A stretch of DNA of 64,000 bases from Lachnospiraceae bacterium AC2031 (lineage in GTDB: Bacteria > Bacillota > Clostridia > Lachnospirales > Lachnospiraceae). The DNA is taken from contig JIAB01000001.1 in assembly GCA_000687975.1 (NCBI GenBank), positions 62,001-126,000 of the forward strand, read 5' to 3'. Positions 8,024-16,542 of the stretch are shown here, piece by piece. Below the pieces are notes generated by a model, which was not told the origin of the DNA, did no database searches, and was given only the letters and a program-made list of their open reading frames with translations. The translations under genes were made by a program, and so were the position numbers. Position 1 is the first letter of the stretch. Each line of letters opens with the position of its first letter.

Positions 8024-8124
8024 TATGATGGTGCGCGAGTTATATAATTAGCGTATTGTGAGTATAACTCCTGTTATCCGCAATTCACTAAGTTATCTAA
8101 TATGTTAGATGACTTATTTTTTTT
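8024..8124 (+). ncRNA. possible short structured RNA of about 90 bases
   Basis: TTAATA (8001-8006) and TATGAT (8024-8029), 17 bases apart, could start a transcript near 8036. It would contain GAGTTAT (8037-8043) paired with ATAACTC (8064-8070) and end at a terminator. No reading frame with a ribosome site is present. It could be a small RNA, or the 3' remnant of a chromosomal gene cut by the element. There is no experimental support in the sequence itself. Confidence 0.3.
8090..8124 (+). terminator. rho-independent terminator before the prepilin gene
   Basis: AAGTTATCTAA pairs with TTAGATGACTT (one G-U) around TATG, followed by eight T. Confidence 0.8.
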
Positions 8125-8314
8125 GCTTTTATATTTTCTTTGTATAATGTGTGCATTTTAACAGTATTCCAAAGAATTTTTTATTGTGATATTACACATA
8201 TAATGTTATATTTATGTTAAGTGATTGGGGTTTGTAGTTTTATTAATATAGTTTCAATTATTTAATTCTTTCTTTTTTATTCATGAGATTACTAAAATTT
8301 GAGAGGGTATATTT

Positions 8315-9040
8315 ATGGGAATAAAAAATGATAAGGGTCTTTCTTTAGTTGAGTTAATGATTGTAATAGCAATCATGGCTATTCTTGCTTCTGTTGTAGC
8401 TCCTGCTTTTCTGAAATATGTAGATAGATCTAGGAAAGCTAATGATGTTGCTACTGCTGAGGTTATCTATGATGCTGCGTGTCTTGCATTTACCACAAGT
8501 AATGATGATGCATATAATGGATGGTCATCCTGTTATGATATGTATCCGAATAATAACTACGGTGGTTCTATTATAGCTACATCTGATGGAAAAAGAAAAA
8601 ATAGTCAGCTTTCAAGTGTTAGACTTTCTCAGCAAGATAAAAATGATGGTTGTTATATTATAAGACCAGTAGCCTGGTGTAGAGGAATTAAGTATAAAAA
8701 TTGGGAGAATACCTGGTTTAAGAGTACTCTTGATGGACAGCCTGGAGCAGAAGAACAACGTGATTATACCAATGTTTTCCTTGAGTGTCTTGCTCAGGAA
8801 GCTGCAACTGGTGGACATACCTCTAATAGAAATTATGATGGTGAAACATCAGTAAATATGAAACTTAAATATACAAAGAAGGTGGAAAATTATAAGGGTG
8901 AAAAATTCACACCTGAGTGTTGGATTTTGTATAGAAGAGATGATACTGGATATCCAGAGGTTTGGGTAGGTTATAAGAGTGGAGCTGTTCAACCTTTATA
9001 TAGATTGTATCCAGATCCTTCGGCTGAATACTATGATTAA
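8315..9040 (+). CDS. type IV prepilin-like protein 1
   Basis: A 241-residue protein beginning with a class III signal, NDKG followed by LSLVELMIVIAIMAIL. A prepilin peptidase would cut after Gly, leaving Leu at +1 instead of the usual Phe, and Glu at +5 is present. The hydrophobic helix anchors it in the membrane or in a pilus. The C-terminal part is hydrophilic, with several aromatic residues and a YRLYPDPSAEYYD end that resembles the end of the second prepilin at 9755. GAGAGG lies before the ATG. No pilus ATPase, platform protein or peptidase gene is nearby, so it is an orphan pilin or pseudopilin of unknown use. Confidence 0.85.
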   Translation: MGIKNDKGLSLVELMIVIAIMAILASVVAPAFLKYVDRSRKANDVATAEVIYDAACLAFTTSNDDAYNGWSSCYDMYPNNNYGGSIIATSDGKRKNSQLSSVRLSQQDKNDGCYIIRPVAWCRGIKYKNWENTWFKSTLDGQPGAEEQRDYTNVFLECLAQEAATGGHTSNRNYDGETSVNMKLKYTKKVENYKGEKFTPECWILYRRDDTGYPEVWVGYKSGAVQPLYRLYPDPSAEYYD

Positions 9041-9079
9041 TATGAAATATATTTAAGTTTTAAATTAGGTGGGGGGCTT

Positions 9080-9577
9080 ATGTCTGAAGAAATTATCAAA
9101 GAAGAAGTTGTATCAGATGATAAGGAAGTAGTTGCTGAAAAAAAGAAGCAAAAAATTGATGTTAAGAATATTATTCTTCTTTTTATTGATTTTATTGCTA
9201 TTAATATAGCGTATATATGTTCTCTGATGTTGCTTAGTTCTGTTTCTATGGAAATGACTGATCTGACATATTTACATTATGTTGTTCTTGTTACACCATA
9301 TTATGCAATTGGTGTCTTGATCCTATTCTATGTTTGCAAGCTTTATATTCTTGATTATTCTAAGATGAGCATAGTTCAAATGAGAAGACTTATTATATGT
9401 TCTTTCTGTGCTTCTCTAATTTATATGATTATTATGCGAGTTTTAGATGCTGGTTTTGCGTATGCGTTTTTTGTGCTAGGTGGTTTGCTCCAGTATATAT
9501 TTACCGCTTTAGCAAGATTTTTCTTTAGACTTACTCATTTTAAATTCGATAATAGAACGGCAATGACAGAAAATTGA
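9080..9577 (+). CDS. small four-helix membrane protein between the prepilins
   Basis: A 165-residue protein with an acidic and basic N-terminal tail of about 35 residues and four hydrophobic helices (about 30-52, 68-90, 100-125, 125-148), ending in a cytoplasmic FFFRLTHFKF tail. The layout IDFIAINIAYICSLML ... ARFFFR resembles the membrane part that precedes the epimerase domain in CapD/WbpM-type polysaccharide enzymes, but no enzyme domain follows. It may be a stand-alone membrane scaffold or a truncated relative. AGGTGGGGGG precedes the ATG. It is probably co-transcribed with prepilin 1. Confidence 0.6.
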   Translation: MSEEIIKEEVVSDDKEVVAEKKKQKIDVKNIILLFIDFIAINIAYICSLMLLSSVSMEMTDLTYLHYVVLVTPYYAIGVLILFYVCKLYILDYSKMSIVQMRRLIICSFCASLIYMIIMRVLDAGFAYAFFVLGGLLQYIFTALARFFFRLTHFKFDNRTAMTEN

Positions 9578-9628
9578 TATTTTTGTGTGAATATTTGTTG
9601 AATTGTTGTAAAATTTCTTCTGTTTATA

Positions 9629-9657
9629 TTGATTTTTTTGTTTAAATGTGCTATATT
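9629..9657 (+). promoter_or_regulatory. promoter for the second prepilin
   Basis: TTGATT and TATATT are separated by exactly 17 bases. Initiation near 9664 would place the RNA 5' end at the first strand of the leader stem that starts at 9661. Confidence 0.55.
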
Positions 9658-9660
9658 TCA

Positions 9661-9754
9661 CTCATAATGGGCAATGCGGAGTTGTTTGAAACGCAAAGCT
9701 AAAGCATTTGTTGTTTTAGATGCAAGTATACACTATTTATGAGGGATAAGGGAT
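9661..9754 (+). promoter_or_regulatory. structured 5' leader of prepilin 2, possible riboswitch
   Basis: CTCATAA (9661-9667) can pair with TTATGAG (9737-9743), closing a domain of about 70 bases; the closing strand touches the ribosome site GAGGGATAAGGGAT. Inside are CTAAA/TTTAG (9699-9703 with 9715-9719), GGGCAA at 9669-9674 and ACGCAAAGCTA at 9691-9701. GGGCAAA plus ACGCAAAGC at similar spacing are conserved in c-di-GMP-I (GEMM) riboswitches, which often control pili. The GNRA-loop hairpin and the 3' conserved part of GEMM are not evident, so the assignment is tentative and another leader type is possible. Confidence 0.35.
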
Positions 9755-10357
9755 ATGAATAGAAGAGAGGATGGTTTTGGTTGCCCAAGGAACAAAGGCT
9801 TCTCGCTTGTTGAGCTTATTATAGTAATAGGCATTATTGCTGTATTGGCTGCTGCGATAGCGCCTGCCTTGATCAGGTATATTACTAAGTCTAGAAAAGC
9901 AACAGACGTTGAAACGGCTGATATTATTCTTCATGCGGTAAATGCGGCTTATGCTGAAGATTACTCGTATGAAGGCGAGGTTGATAACGTTGTTCAGAAT
10001 GCAGATCGTATTGATACCAGTAAAAAGGTTTCTGTAACTGTAGGTGCAGAAGCTGAGTATGATATTGAAATGATTGCTGTTGCTCAAGATGGTGATACGT
10101 TTGAAAATAATTTTAAACCACAATCTCATTTCTTAAGCATGGTAAGAAAGGTTCTTGGAAAAGAAAGTTCTGGTAACAAAGACTTTTCAACGCCTAAATG
10201 TAGAACTGATTCGGGTAATGGAAAACCGGATGGATTTCTTATAGCTAGACGATTGGGAGAACATAATTCAACTGAAAGATTTGAAATATGGCTTGTCGAT
10301 GATAATCAGAATCCTATATATCGTCTTGAACCTGACTGTTGTAATGAATATAAATAA
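9755..10357 (+). CDS. type IV prepilin-like protein 2
   Basis: A 200-residue protein with a 15-residue leader ending NKG, then FSLVELIIVIGIIAVLAAA. Cleavage after Gly leaves Phe at +1 and Glu at +5, so it is a canonical class III prepilin signal. The helix continues to APALIRYITKSRKATDVETAD, closely similar to prepilin 1 (KYVDRSRKANDVATAE). The C-termini share the pattern E-W-P-YRL-PD-EY, so the two are paralogues. It has its own promoter, a structured leader and a terminator, so it forms a single-gene unit. Its assembly machinery must be encoded elsewhere. Confidence 0.87.
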   Translation: MNRREDGFGCPRNKGFSLVELIIVIGIIAVLAAAIAPALIRYITKSRKATDVETADIILHAVNAAYAEDYSYEGEVDNVVQNADRIDTSKKVSVTVGAEAEYDIEMIAVAQDGDTFENNFKPQSHFLSMVRKVLGKESSGNKDFSTPKCRTDSGNGKPDGFLIARRLGEHNSTERFEIWLVDDNQNPIYRLEPDCCNEYK

Positions 10358-10402
10358 CAACAATTAGTTTATTGCTTTATTAGCGTAATTTTGTTAATAT
10401 TT

Positions 10403-10437
10403 GTCTGGTGTGCTTTCGGCACATCAGACTTTTTTTG
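10403..10437 (+). terminator. rho-independent terminator after prepilin 2
   Basis: GTCTGGTGTGC pairs with GCACATCAGAC (one G-U) around TTTCG, followed by eight T. It lies just ahead of potA. Confidence 0.85.
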
Positions 10438-10453
10438 TTGTGGAGAAAATGTT

Positions 10454-11512
10454 ATGGCTGAAGTTGAAAAGAAGGTTCCTATTATTGAACTCAAAGGTCT
10501 TACAAAAAACTTTGAGGATCAACAGGTTCTTAAAGGTATTGATCTTACAATTTATGAGAATGAGTTTCTTACTTTGCTTGGTCCGTCAGGTTGCGGTAAG
10601 ACAACTACGCTTAGGATTATTGCTGGATTTGAGGAACCATCTAGTGGTGAAGTTCTTTTCGATGGAATAGATATAACTAAGGTTCCGGCATATAAGAGAG
10701 AGGTTAATACTATCTTTCAGAAGTATGCGCTGTTTCCTTTTATGAATGTATATGACAACGTAGCATTTGGTCTTAAGATCAAGAAGATGGACAAGACTGT
10801 CATTGATCATAAGGTTACCAATATGCTTAAGCTTATTGGACTTGAGGAGTTTGCGAAGAGAGATGTTACAAGTCTTTCTGGAGGTCAGCAGCAGAGAGTT
10901 GCTATAGCTCGTGCTCTTGTTAATGAGCCTAAGGTTTTACTTCTTGATGAACCTCTGGGAGCGCTTGATGCGAAGCTTCGTAAAGGAATGCAGGCTGAAC
11001 TTAAGAAGATTCAAAAGGAAGTTGGTATTACATTTATCTTTGTAACACATGATCAGGAAGAAGCTCTCTCTATGTCCGATACAGTTGTTGTTATGAATGA
11101 AGGTATCATTCAGCAGGTTGGTACTCCTCAGGATATATATAATGAACCAGAAAACCGTTTTGTTGCTGAGTTTATTGGTGAGTCTAACATTATTGAGGCT
11201 GTTATGAAGAAGGATCTTCTTGTTTCATTTGATGGAGAAGATTTTGAATGTGTGGATAAGGGCTTCAAGTTAAATGAAAATGTTGAGGTTGTTATAAGAC
11301 CTGAAGATATAGATATTATCAAACCAAAGGATGCTAAGGTAAAAGGTATTGTTAAGTCTATTGTGTTCAAGGGTGTGCATCACGAAATCGTTGTTGAAAC
11401 AGAACATAGGGATTATCTGATACATACAACTGATTATTTTGAACCAGGACTTAAGGTTGGTCTTACATTTGGACCAGATGAAATACATGTTATGTATCCG
11501 ATGGAGTGGTAA
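10454..11512 (+). CDS. potA: polyamine ABC transporter ATP-binding protein PotA
   Basis: A 352-residue ATPase of the spermidine/putrescine importer. Walker [10 protein letters not shown] (about 43-51), Q-loop, signature [15 protein letters not shown], Walker [13 protein letters not shown] and H-loop FVTHDQEEA are all intact. The C-terminal 110 residues form the TOBE regulatory domain ([10 protein letters not shown]). I chose ATG 10454 because an upstream in-frame extension to 10391 would run through the terminator hairpin. It starts a tight potA-potB-potCD operon: potB begins 5 bases after the stop. I saw no clear promoter between the terminator and the start. Confidence 0.95.
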   Translation: MAEVEKKVPIIELKGLTKNFEDQQVLKGIDLTIYENEFLTLLGPSGCGKTTTLRIIAGFEEPSSGEVLFDGIDITKVPAYKREVNTIFQKYALFPFMNVYDNVAFGLKIKKMDKTVIDHKVTNMLKLIGLEEFAKRDVTSLSGGQQQRVAIARALVNEPKVLLLDEPLGALDAKLRKGMQAELKKIQKEVGITFIFVTHDQEEALSMSDTVVVMNEGIIQQVGTPQDIYNEPENRFVAEFIGESNIIEAVMKKDLLVSFDGEDFECVDKGFKLNENVEVVIRPEDIDIIKPKDAKVKGIVKSIVFKGVHHEIVVETEHRDYLIHTTDYFEPGLKVGLTFGPDEIHVMYPMEW

Positions 11513-11516
11513 ATAG

Positions 11517-12353
11517 ATGAAACATTATTCAAAGCTTATTCGTCCATATCTTATATGGTCAATTCTTATTATACTTGTTCCGCTTTTTATGATTATCCTT
11601 TATGCGGTAACAACTGGTGGAAACACCCTTGTAAATATTAGGTTTACATTAGAAAATTTCAAAAAGATTGGTGAACCAATCTATCTTGATGTGCTTAAAA
11701 AGTCTTTTAAACTAGGCATAGTTTCTGTGCTGTTTTGTCTTGTTATAGGCTATATTTTGGCATATTTTATTACCAGATTTAAGGATTCTACTCAGGATTT
11801 TCTTATTCTGCTGGTAACTATTCCTATGTGGATCAATACACTTCTTAGAACTTATGCGTGGATAAGTCTGCTTTCTGATAATGGACTTATTAATAGTTTT
11901 CTGCAGATGCTTGGGCTTAATCCACAGACTCTGATGTACACTGATTTTGCGGTCATAGTAGGTCTGATCAGTGATATTTTGCCATTCATGGTTATTCCTA
12001 TTCATACATCTATTCGAAAGATTGATCCTTCTCTTATTGAAGCGTCACATGATCTTGGTGCGAATTCTTTTCAGACTTTCACACATGTAATACTAAAGAT
12101 GTCAATCCCTGGCGTTATTAATGGTGTTATGATGACATTTCTTTTATCAATATCTACGTTCGTTATTCCTAAGCTTTTAGGTGGTGGACAGTATATGCTG
12201 ATTGGTAATCTTATAGAAAATCAGTTTATTTCGGTTGGTAACTGGAACTTTGGTTCTGCTATCTCTATTATTCTTACCGTTATTATTCTCGTTGGACTTT
12301 CGGTAATGAAGAAGTTTGACCGAGAGGATAAGGAGGAAAGAGATGAGAGATAA
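11517..12353 (+). CDS. potB: polyamine ABC transporter permease PotB
   Basis: A 278-residue inner permease with six hydrophobic helices. The cytoplasmic EAA loop, EASHDLGANSFQTFTHVILKMSIPG, sits around residues 175-200 and docks on PotA. The N-terminus KLIRPYLIWSILIILVPLFMIILYA is the family hallmark. It overlaps the following potCD gene by 11 bases. It pairs with the permease half of PotCD to form the channel for spermidine or putrescine. Confidence 0.93.
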   Translation: MKHYSKLIRPYLIWSILIILVPLFMIILYAVTTGGNTLVNIRFTLENFKKIGEPIYLDVLKKSFKLGIVSVLFCLVIGYILAYFITRFKDSTQDFLILLVTIPMWINTLLRTYAWISLLSDNGLINSFLQMLGLNPQTLMYTDFAVIVGLISDILPFMVIPIHTSIRKIDPSLIEASHDLGANSFQTFTHVILKMSIPGVINGVMMTFLLSISTFVIPKLLGGGQYMLIGNLIENQFISVGNWNFGSAISIILTVIILVGLSVMKKFDREDKEERDER

Positions 12354-14169
12354 GAAAAGCAGCAAAGCTCTATATATTTTATATATTACTGTACTCTTGG
12401 TGTTCTTTTACCTTCCTATAGTTGTGATGATGGTATTTTCATTTAATTCCTCCAAGAGTCTTACGAATATGACTGGATTCTCGCTCAGATGGTATTCTAG
12501 ACTTATTTCTGATGGATCCATAATGAGGGCGGTATATGTATCTCTGACAATAGCCATCTTTTCTACTATAGTTTCTGTAATTCTTGGAACAATAACTGCT
12601 ATTGGCCTTTCAAGAAGTAGAAGAGTGATGAAGGAAGTTTTACTTAATATTAATAATCTTCCTATCATGAATCCTGATATTGTTACAGCTATTGGTCTTA
12701 TGATACTTTTCTCGTCTATAATGATGACCAAGGGCTATGTGACTATGCTACTTGCGCATATTGCCTTCTGTACACCTTATGTGATCACGTCTGTTTATCC
12801 GAAGGTTAGACAGTTGGATCCGGCCCTTGCTGATGCAGCTATGGATCTGGGGGCGACTCCATTTGAAGCTCTTGTAAAGGTTATCATTCCGATGCTTCGA
12901 GATGGTATATATGCAGGTATACTTCTTGCTTTTACAATGAGTTTTGATGACTTTGTTATATCGTACTTTGTTACCGGAAATGGAGTAGAGAATATATCTA
13001 TAACAGTTTATAATATGACTAAGCGTACTAATCCAACTATTAATGCGCTTTCAACTATTGTTATTCTTGTTATAGCTATACTGCTTATTGTTTCTAAGCT
13101 TCTTCCTTCGATGTTTAAGGCTACGATAAAAAGAATCATGGCTGTTGCTTTAGTTCTTCTTATTGGTTTTACAACATTTGCTGGAATAAAGAGTAATGGT
13201 AGAAGTCTCAGGGTTTATATAGCTGGTGAATATATTGATCCGGCGTTGGTTGAAAGCTTTGAGAAGAAATATGACTGTGATGTCATTCTAGAGACCTTCG
13301 ATTCAAATGAAACTATGTATACGAAGCTTATGAGTGGCTCTGAGTATGATATACTTGTTATAAGTGATTATATGATCGAACGTCTTATCAAAGAAAAGCA
13401 GCTTCAACCGGTGGATTGGGATAATATAACTAATAAGGATTCTATAGATCCTTCGAATATGGGTTATCCGTTTGATCCTGATAATACTTATTCTGTTCCA
13501 TATTTTGTTGGAACTGTAGGAATTCTTTATGATAAAAATGAGGTTGCTGAGGAGGATCTTTCTGAGGGATGGGAACTGCTGCGTAATCCTAAGTATGCTG
13601 GTGATATCTATATGTATGACTCTGAGCGCGATAGCTTCATGATTGCGCTTAAAGCTCTTGGATATTCTATGAATACGACAAATAAAGAAGAGATAACTGA
13701 AGCTTACAACTGGCTGATCGATCAGCGTGAAAGCATGGACGTTGTTTATGTTGGTGATGATGTTATGGATAATATGATATCTGGTAACAAGTCTATTGCG
13801 GTTGTATATTCTGGTGATGGTGCTTACATCATGGCAGAAAATGAGGATTTAGGTTATTTTGATCCTGAAGAAGGAACGAATGAATGGTGTGATGCCATGG
13901 TTATGACTAAAGACTGTTTGGATACTGAGCTTGCTGAAAGCTTTATGGATTATATGCTTGATTATGATGTTGTATATCAGAATTCTGTTTTTGTTGGATA
14001 TACAACTCCTGTTACTGAGGCGAGGGAGGTTCTTAAAGAAGAGGAGTTTGATGGAATAAACAGTTATACTCCTGTTTTTGGTGCTCCTAATAATGAGCAG
14101 TTTAGATATCAGGATGAGGAACTTAGAGCATTTTATTCTGATCTATGGACTAAAGTAAAAGCGTATTAA
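12343..14169 (+). CDS. potCD: PotC permease fused to PotD polyamine-binding protein
   Basis: A 608-residue fusion. Residues 1-262 are the PotC permease, with the EAA loop DAAMDLGATPFEALVKVIIP. A further hydrophobic helix at about 266-284 acts as a tether. Residues about 290-608 are a PotD-like binding protein (LRVYIAGEYIDPALVESFEKKY, then VPYFVGTVGILYDKN and YSGDGAYIMAEN). PotD has no separate gene or lipobox here. ATG 12343 is chosen because AAGGAGGAAAG lies directly before it; an upstream TTG at 12316 is in frame but inferior. The fusion keeps the receptor on the outer face, next to the channel. Confidence 0.93.
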   Translation: MRDKKSSKALYILYITVLLVFFYLPIVVMMVFSFNSSKSLTNMTGFSLRWYSRLISDGSIMRAVYVSLTIAIFSTIVSVILGTITAIGLSRSRRVMKEVLLNINNLPIMNPDIVTAIGLMILFSSIMMTKGYVTMLLAHIAFCTPYVITSVYPKVRQLDPALADAAMDLGATPFEALVKVIIPMLRDGIYAGILLAFTMSFDDFVISYFVTGNGVENISITVYNMTKRTNPTINALSTIVILVIAILLIVSKLLPSMFKATIKRIMAVALVLLIGFTTFAGIKSNGRSLRVYIAGEYIDPALVESFEKKYDCDVILETFDSNETMYTKLMSGSEYDILVISDYMIERLIKEKQLQPVDWDNITNKDSIDPSNMGYPFDPDNTYSVPYFVGTVGILYDKNEVAEEDLSEGWELLRNPKYAGDIYMYDSERDSFMIALKALGYSMNTTNKEEITEAYNWLIDQRESMDVVYVGDDVMDNMISGNKSIAVVYSGDGAYIMAENEDLGYFDPEEGTNEWCDAMVMTKDCLDTELAESFMDYMLDYDVVYQNSVFVGYTTPVTEAREVLKEEEFDGINSYTPVFGAPNNEQFRYQDEELRAFYSDLWTKVKAY

Positions 14170-14201
14170 GTCTTTTGTTTGATATTTAATGAGGCAGACC
14201 T

Positions 14202-15032
14202 ATGCTGTATATTGCGATAGTGATGTACAATAAAAAAATGTCAGAGTGTATGTCCAGATATTCTTCGAATAGGCTTCTGGAGAGACACGGTGTAGATAAA
14301 GCTCGTATTATTATTGTAGATAATTCTGAGTCTGATTTTGACCGTGGTGATGAATCTGATCTGAATGATTTTATATCAGCTCATGGCATTGTTTATATTA
14401 GATCAGGAGAGAATATAGGTCTTTCAAAAGCGTATAATAAAGCTCTTGAATATGCGCTTCATGATAGTGCGGATCCAGAAAAAGATTTTCTTATGCTTCT
14501 GGATGATGATACTGATCTTACTTATGATTACATGCATGAGATTTATACGGCTTATAAACAAGCGTCTTCTGATGATAAAAAGACAAATGTCATTACTGGT
14601 CTTATTGAAAGTGAAGGACGACCTATGTCACCACTTTATAAATTTGCTTTTTCTTATCATGAAAAGAACTGCGTAAAAAGTCCTGGAGAGTATAAGAATC
14701 TTTGCTGTATCAGTAGTGGCATGGCTGTAAGACTGAGTAGCCTTGAAAAAATTGGTGGTTTTGAGGAAAGTCTTTTTCTTGATATGATTGATTATACACT
14801 TATGTATGAACTTAGCCGCCGTGATCTTAATAACGTGAAGGTTGTTGATGCTCATTTACAGCAGAGTTTTTCGGGAAGACAGAATAAAGATAGAAGAACA
14901 GTGATGAACAGATATAGGATCTATACAAAAGATTTTACCAGGTATTGTGAGATAACTGGTAAAGGTAAGCTATATGCCAGACTTCATCTTTTTAAAAGAC
15001 GTCTTTCACTAGAAAGAAGTATAAAAAGATGA
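14202..15032 (+). CDS. family 2 glycosyltransferase (rhamnosyltransferase-like)
   Basis: A 276-residue GT-A fold enzyme. IIIVDNSESD marks the nucleotide-binding strand, GENIGLSKAYNKAL the typical substrate loop, and LMLLDDDTDL (about residues 97-106) the metal-binding DxD motif. GGFEESLFLDMIDYTLMYELSRR is the acceptor-site segment of rhamnosyltransferase-like members. It has no membrane helices, so it probably acts on the cytoplasmic face to build a cell-wall or capsular glycan. The donor and acceptor cannot be read from sequence. It follows potCD by 32 bases and could be co-transcribed, though the functions are unrelated. Confidence 0.85.
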   Translation: MLYIAIVMYNKKMSECMSRYSSNRLLERHGVDKARIIIVDNSESDFDRGDESDLNDFISAHGIVYIRSGENIGLSKAYNKALEYALHDSADPEKDFLMLLDDDTDLTYDYMHEIYTAYKQASSDDKKTNVITGLIESEGRPMSPLYKFAFSYHEKNCVKSPGEYKNLCCISSGMAVRLSSLEKIGGFEESLFLDMIDYTLMYELSRRDLNNVKVVDAHLQQSFSGRQNKDRRTVMNRYRIYTKDFTRYCEITGKGKLYARLHLFKRRLSLERSIKR

Positions 15033-15077
15033 TATAATAAATATTTGATTTTGTTCTATATTTGTGGAGGTTAGAAC

Positions 15078-16487
15078 TTGAACGACGAAGATAAGAAAAA
15101 GAAGAGACTGGACATTGTGGATGTAAAGCTTATGCTTACTCTGGCGGGAGCTGGATGTATTGTTGTGCTTTTCTTTTTGTTTATTGGAAAATTCAGTTCC
15201 GTTATAATAGTCGTTAGAAAACTTTTCTCTGCTATGACTCCGATCATAATCGGTTTTGTTATAGCATTTCTTCTTAATCCACTTGTTAATCATCTTAGAA
15301 AATCCATGAAAAGTGACTTTACTAAGATGTTTAAAAATGCAAAGGAAACAAGCATATCTAAAGCAGCTGACGCGGTTGCTGTGACGCTTTCTGTATTACT
15401 ATTTTTGCTTGTCATCACTGCGTTATTATGGATTCTGATCCCTCAGTTATATGATAGTGTGCAGAATCTTTATAATAATTTTGATACTTATGTATCAAAT
15501 GTTGAAAATATGGTAAATAAGCTTATTAAGAATTATCCGGATCTTGTCTCTATGGTAAATAACTATATGGATGACATCGAGGAGTCCATAAAACAGGTTC
15601 TTACTGACAAGCTTTTACCTAATATGAATAATATAGTTGTTGCGATATCTTCTGGCGTTTTTGGTGGTCTTAAGATGATCATGAATTTCTTTATCGGTAT
15701 TATCGCTGCAATATATATTCTTGCAAGTAAGGATAAATTCTCTGCTCAGATGAAGAAGATAATTTATTCTATATTTGATAAGAAGAAGGGTAATGCCATA
15801 CTTAGTACTATAGATTATATAGATGCGGTATTTAGTGGATTTATTGGCGGAAAGCTTCTTGATTCATTTATAGTTGGAGCAATATGCTTTATATTCTGTA
15901 AGTTGGTTAATATGCCATATGCTGTACTTATCAGTGTTATTGTTGGTGCTACAAATATTATTCCTTTCTTTGGGCCGTTTATCGGAGCGATTCCATCGGC
16001 TGTGCTTGTGCTTGTTGAATCACCAAAGATGTGTATAGTATTCATTATATTTATTCTTGTTCTGCAGCAGGTTGATGGTAACATTATAGGACCGCTTATT
16101 CTGGCTGATTCTACAGGACTTAGTAGTTTTTGGGTTCTTTTTGCCATCTTAGTGGGCGGAAATCTCTTCGGATTCGTTGGTATGGTGTTAGGTGTTCCGA
16201 CATTTGCCTGCATATATACCTTTATGACTAGAAGGCTTAAAGATAATCTTAATAAACGTGGACTAGAAAATAATACTGATTATTTTGTGGCTCTAAGAGG
16301 TTTTGATGAAAATGGAGAACCAATCCGTGGGCCTAAAAAGAAGCTTGAATCGGCTGCGAATAAACGTAAGCGTGAGAGACAGCTTCAACAGCTTCAACAG
16401 TCAAAAGAATTTATTGATAAGGTTACACGTCATGATAAAAAGAATGATACCGAAAACATTAAGTCTGAAGATAAAGAAAAGAAGTAA
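15078..16487 (+). CDS. AI-2E family transporter-like membrane protein
   Basis: A 469-residue protein of the AI-2 exporter-like family (PF01594, YdiK/PerM). It has about eight hydrophobic helices, a long extracellular amphipathic segment at about 130-190 (VENMVNKLIKNYPDLVSMV), and the conserved PFFGPFIGAIPSA motif around residue 300. The C-terminal 70 residues are basic and disordered, ending in charged repeats. The start is TTG at 15078, backed by GGAGG 9 bases upstream. Members export small solutes or work as Na+/H+ antiporters; substrate unknown. It precedes leuS with a 55-base gap. Confidence 0.88.
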   Translation: MNDEDKKKKRLDIVDVKLMLTLAGAGCIVVLFFLFIGKFSSVIIVVRKLFSAMTPIIIGFVIAFLLNPLVNHLRKSMKSDFTKMFKNAKETSISKAADAVAVTLSVLLFLLVITALLWILIPQLYDSVQNLYNNFDTYVSNVENMVNKLIKNYPDLVSMVNNYMDDIEESIKQVLTDKLLPNMNNIVVAISSGVFGGLKMIMNFFIGIIAAIYILASKDKFSAQMKKIIYSIFDKKKGNAILSTIDYIDAVFSGFIGGKLLDSFIVGAICFIFCKLVNMPYAVLISVIVGATNIIPFFGPFIGAIPSAVLVLVESPKMCIVFIIFILVLQQVDGNIIGPLILADSTGLSSFWVLFAILVGGNLFGFVGMVLGVPTFACIYTFMTRRLKDNLNKRGLENNTDYFVALRGFDENGEPIRGPKKKLESAANKRKRERQLQQLQQSKEFIDKVTRHDKKNDTENIKSEDKEKK

Positions 16488-16542
16488 ATAACGAAACAAA
16501 GGATCTTAATATAAGGTCTTATGATAAATGGAGGAAAAACAA

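Noticed and set aside
10372-10400. TTGCTT and TAATAT, 17 bases apart, as a potA promoter
   Set aside because: Its start would fall inside the terminator hairpin at 10403, so the RNA would begin in the stem; it probably matches by chance.
10391-10453. Longer potA frame from 10391
   Set aside because: It would translate through the terminator hairpin and has no PotA similarity; ATG 10454 gives the normal N-terminus.
12408-12731. Antisense open frame in the potCD permease part
   Set aside because: It mirrors the hydrophobic codons of the real gene and has no ribosome site.
15815-16213. 132-codon antisense frame in the AI-2E gene
   Set aside because: Shadow of the coding strand; the sense protein has clear family motifs.
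16488-16542. T-box riboswitch before leuS
   Set aside because: The 55-base gap is too short and has no T-box or specifier-loop sequence.
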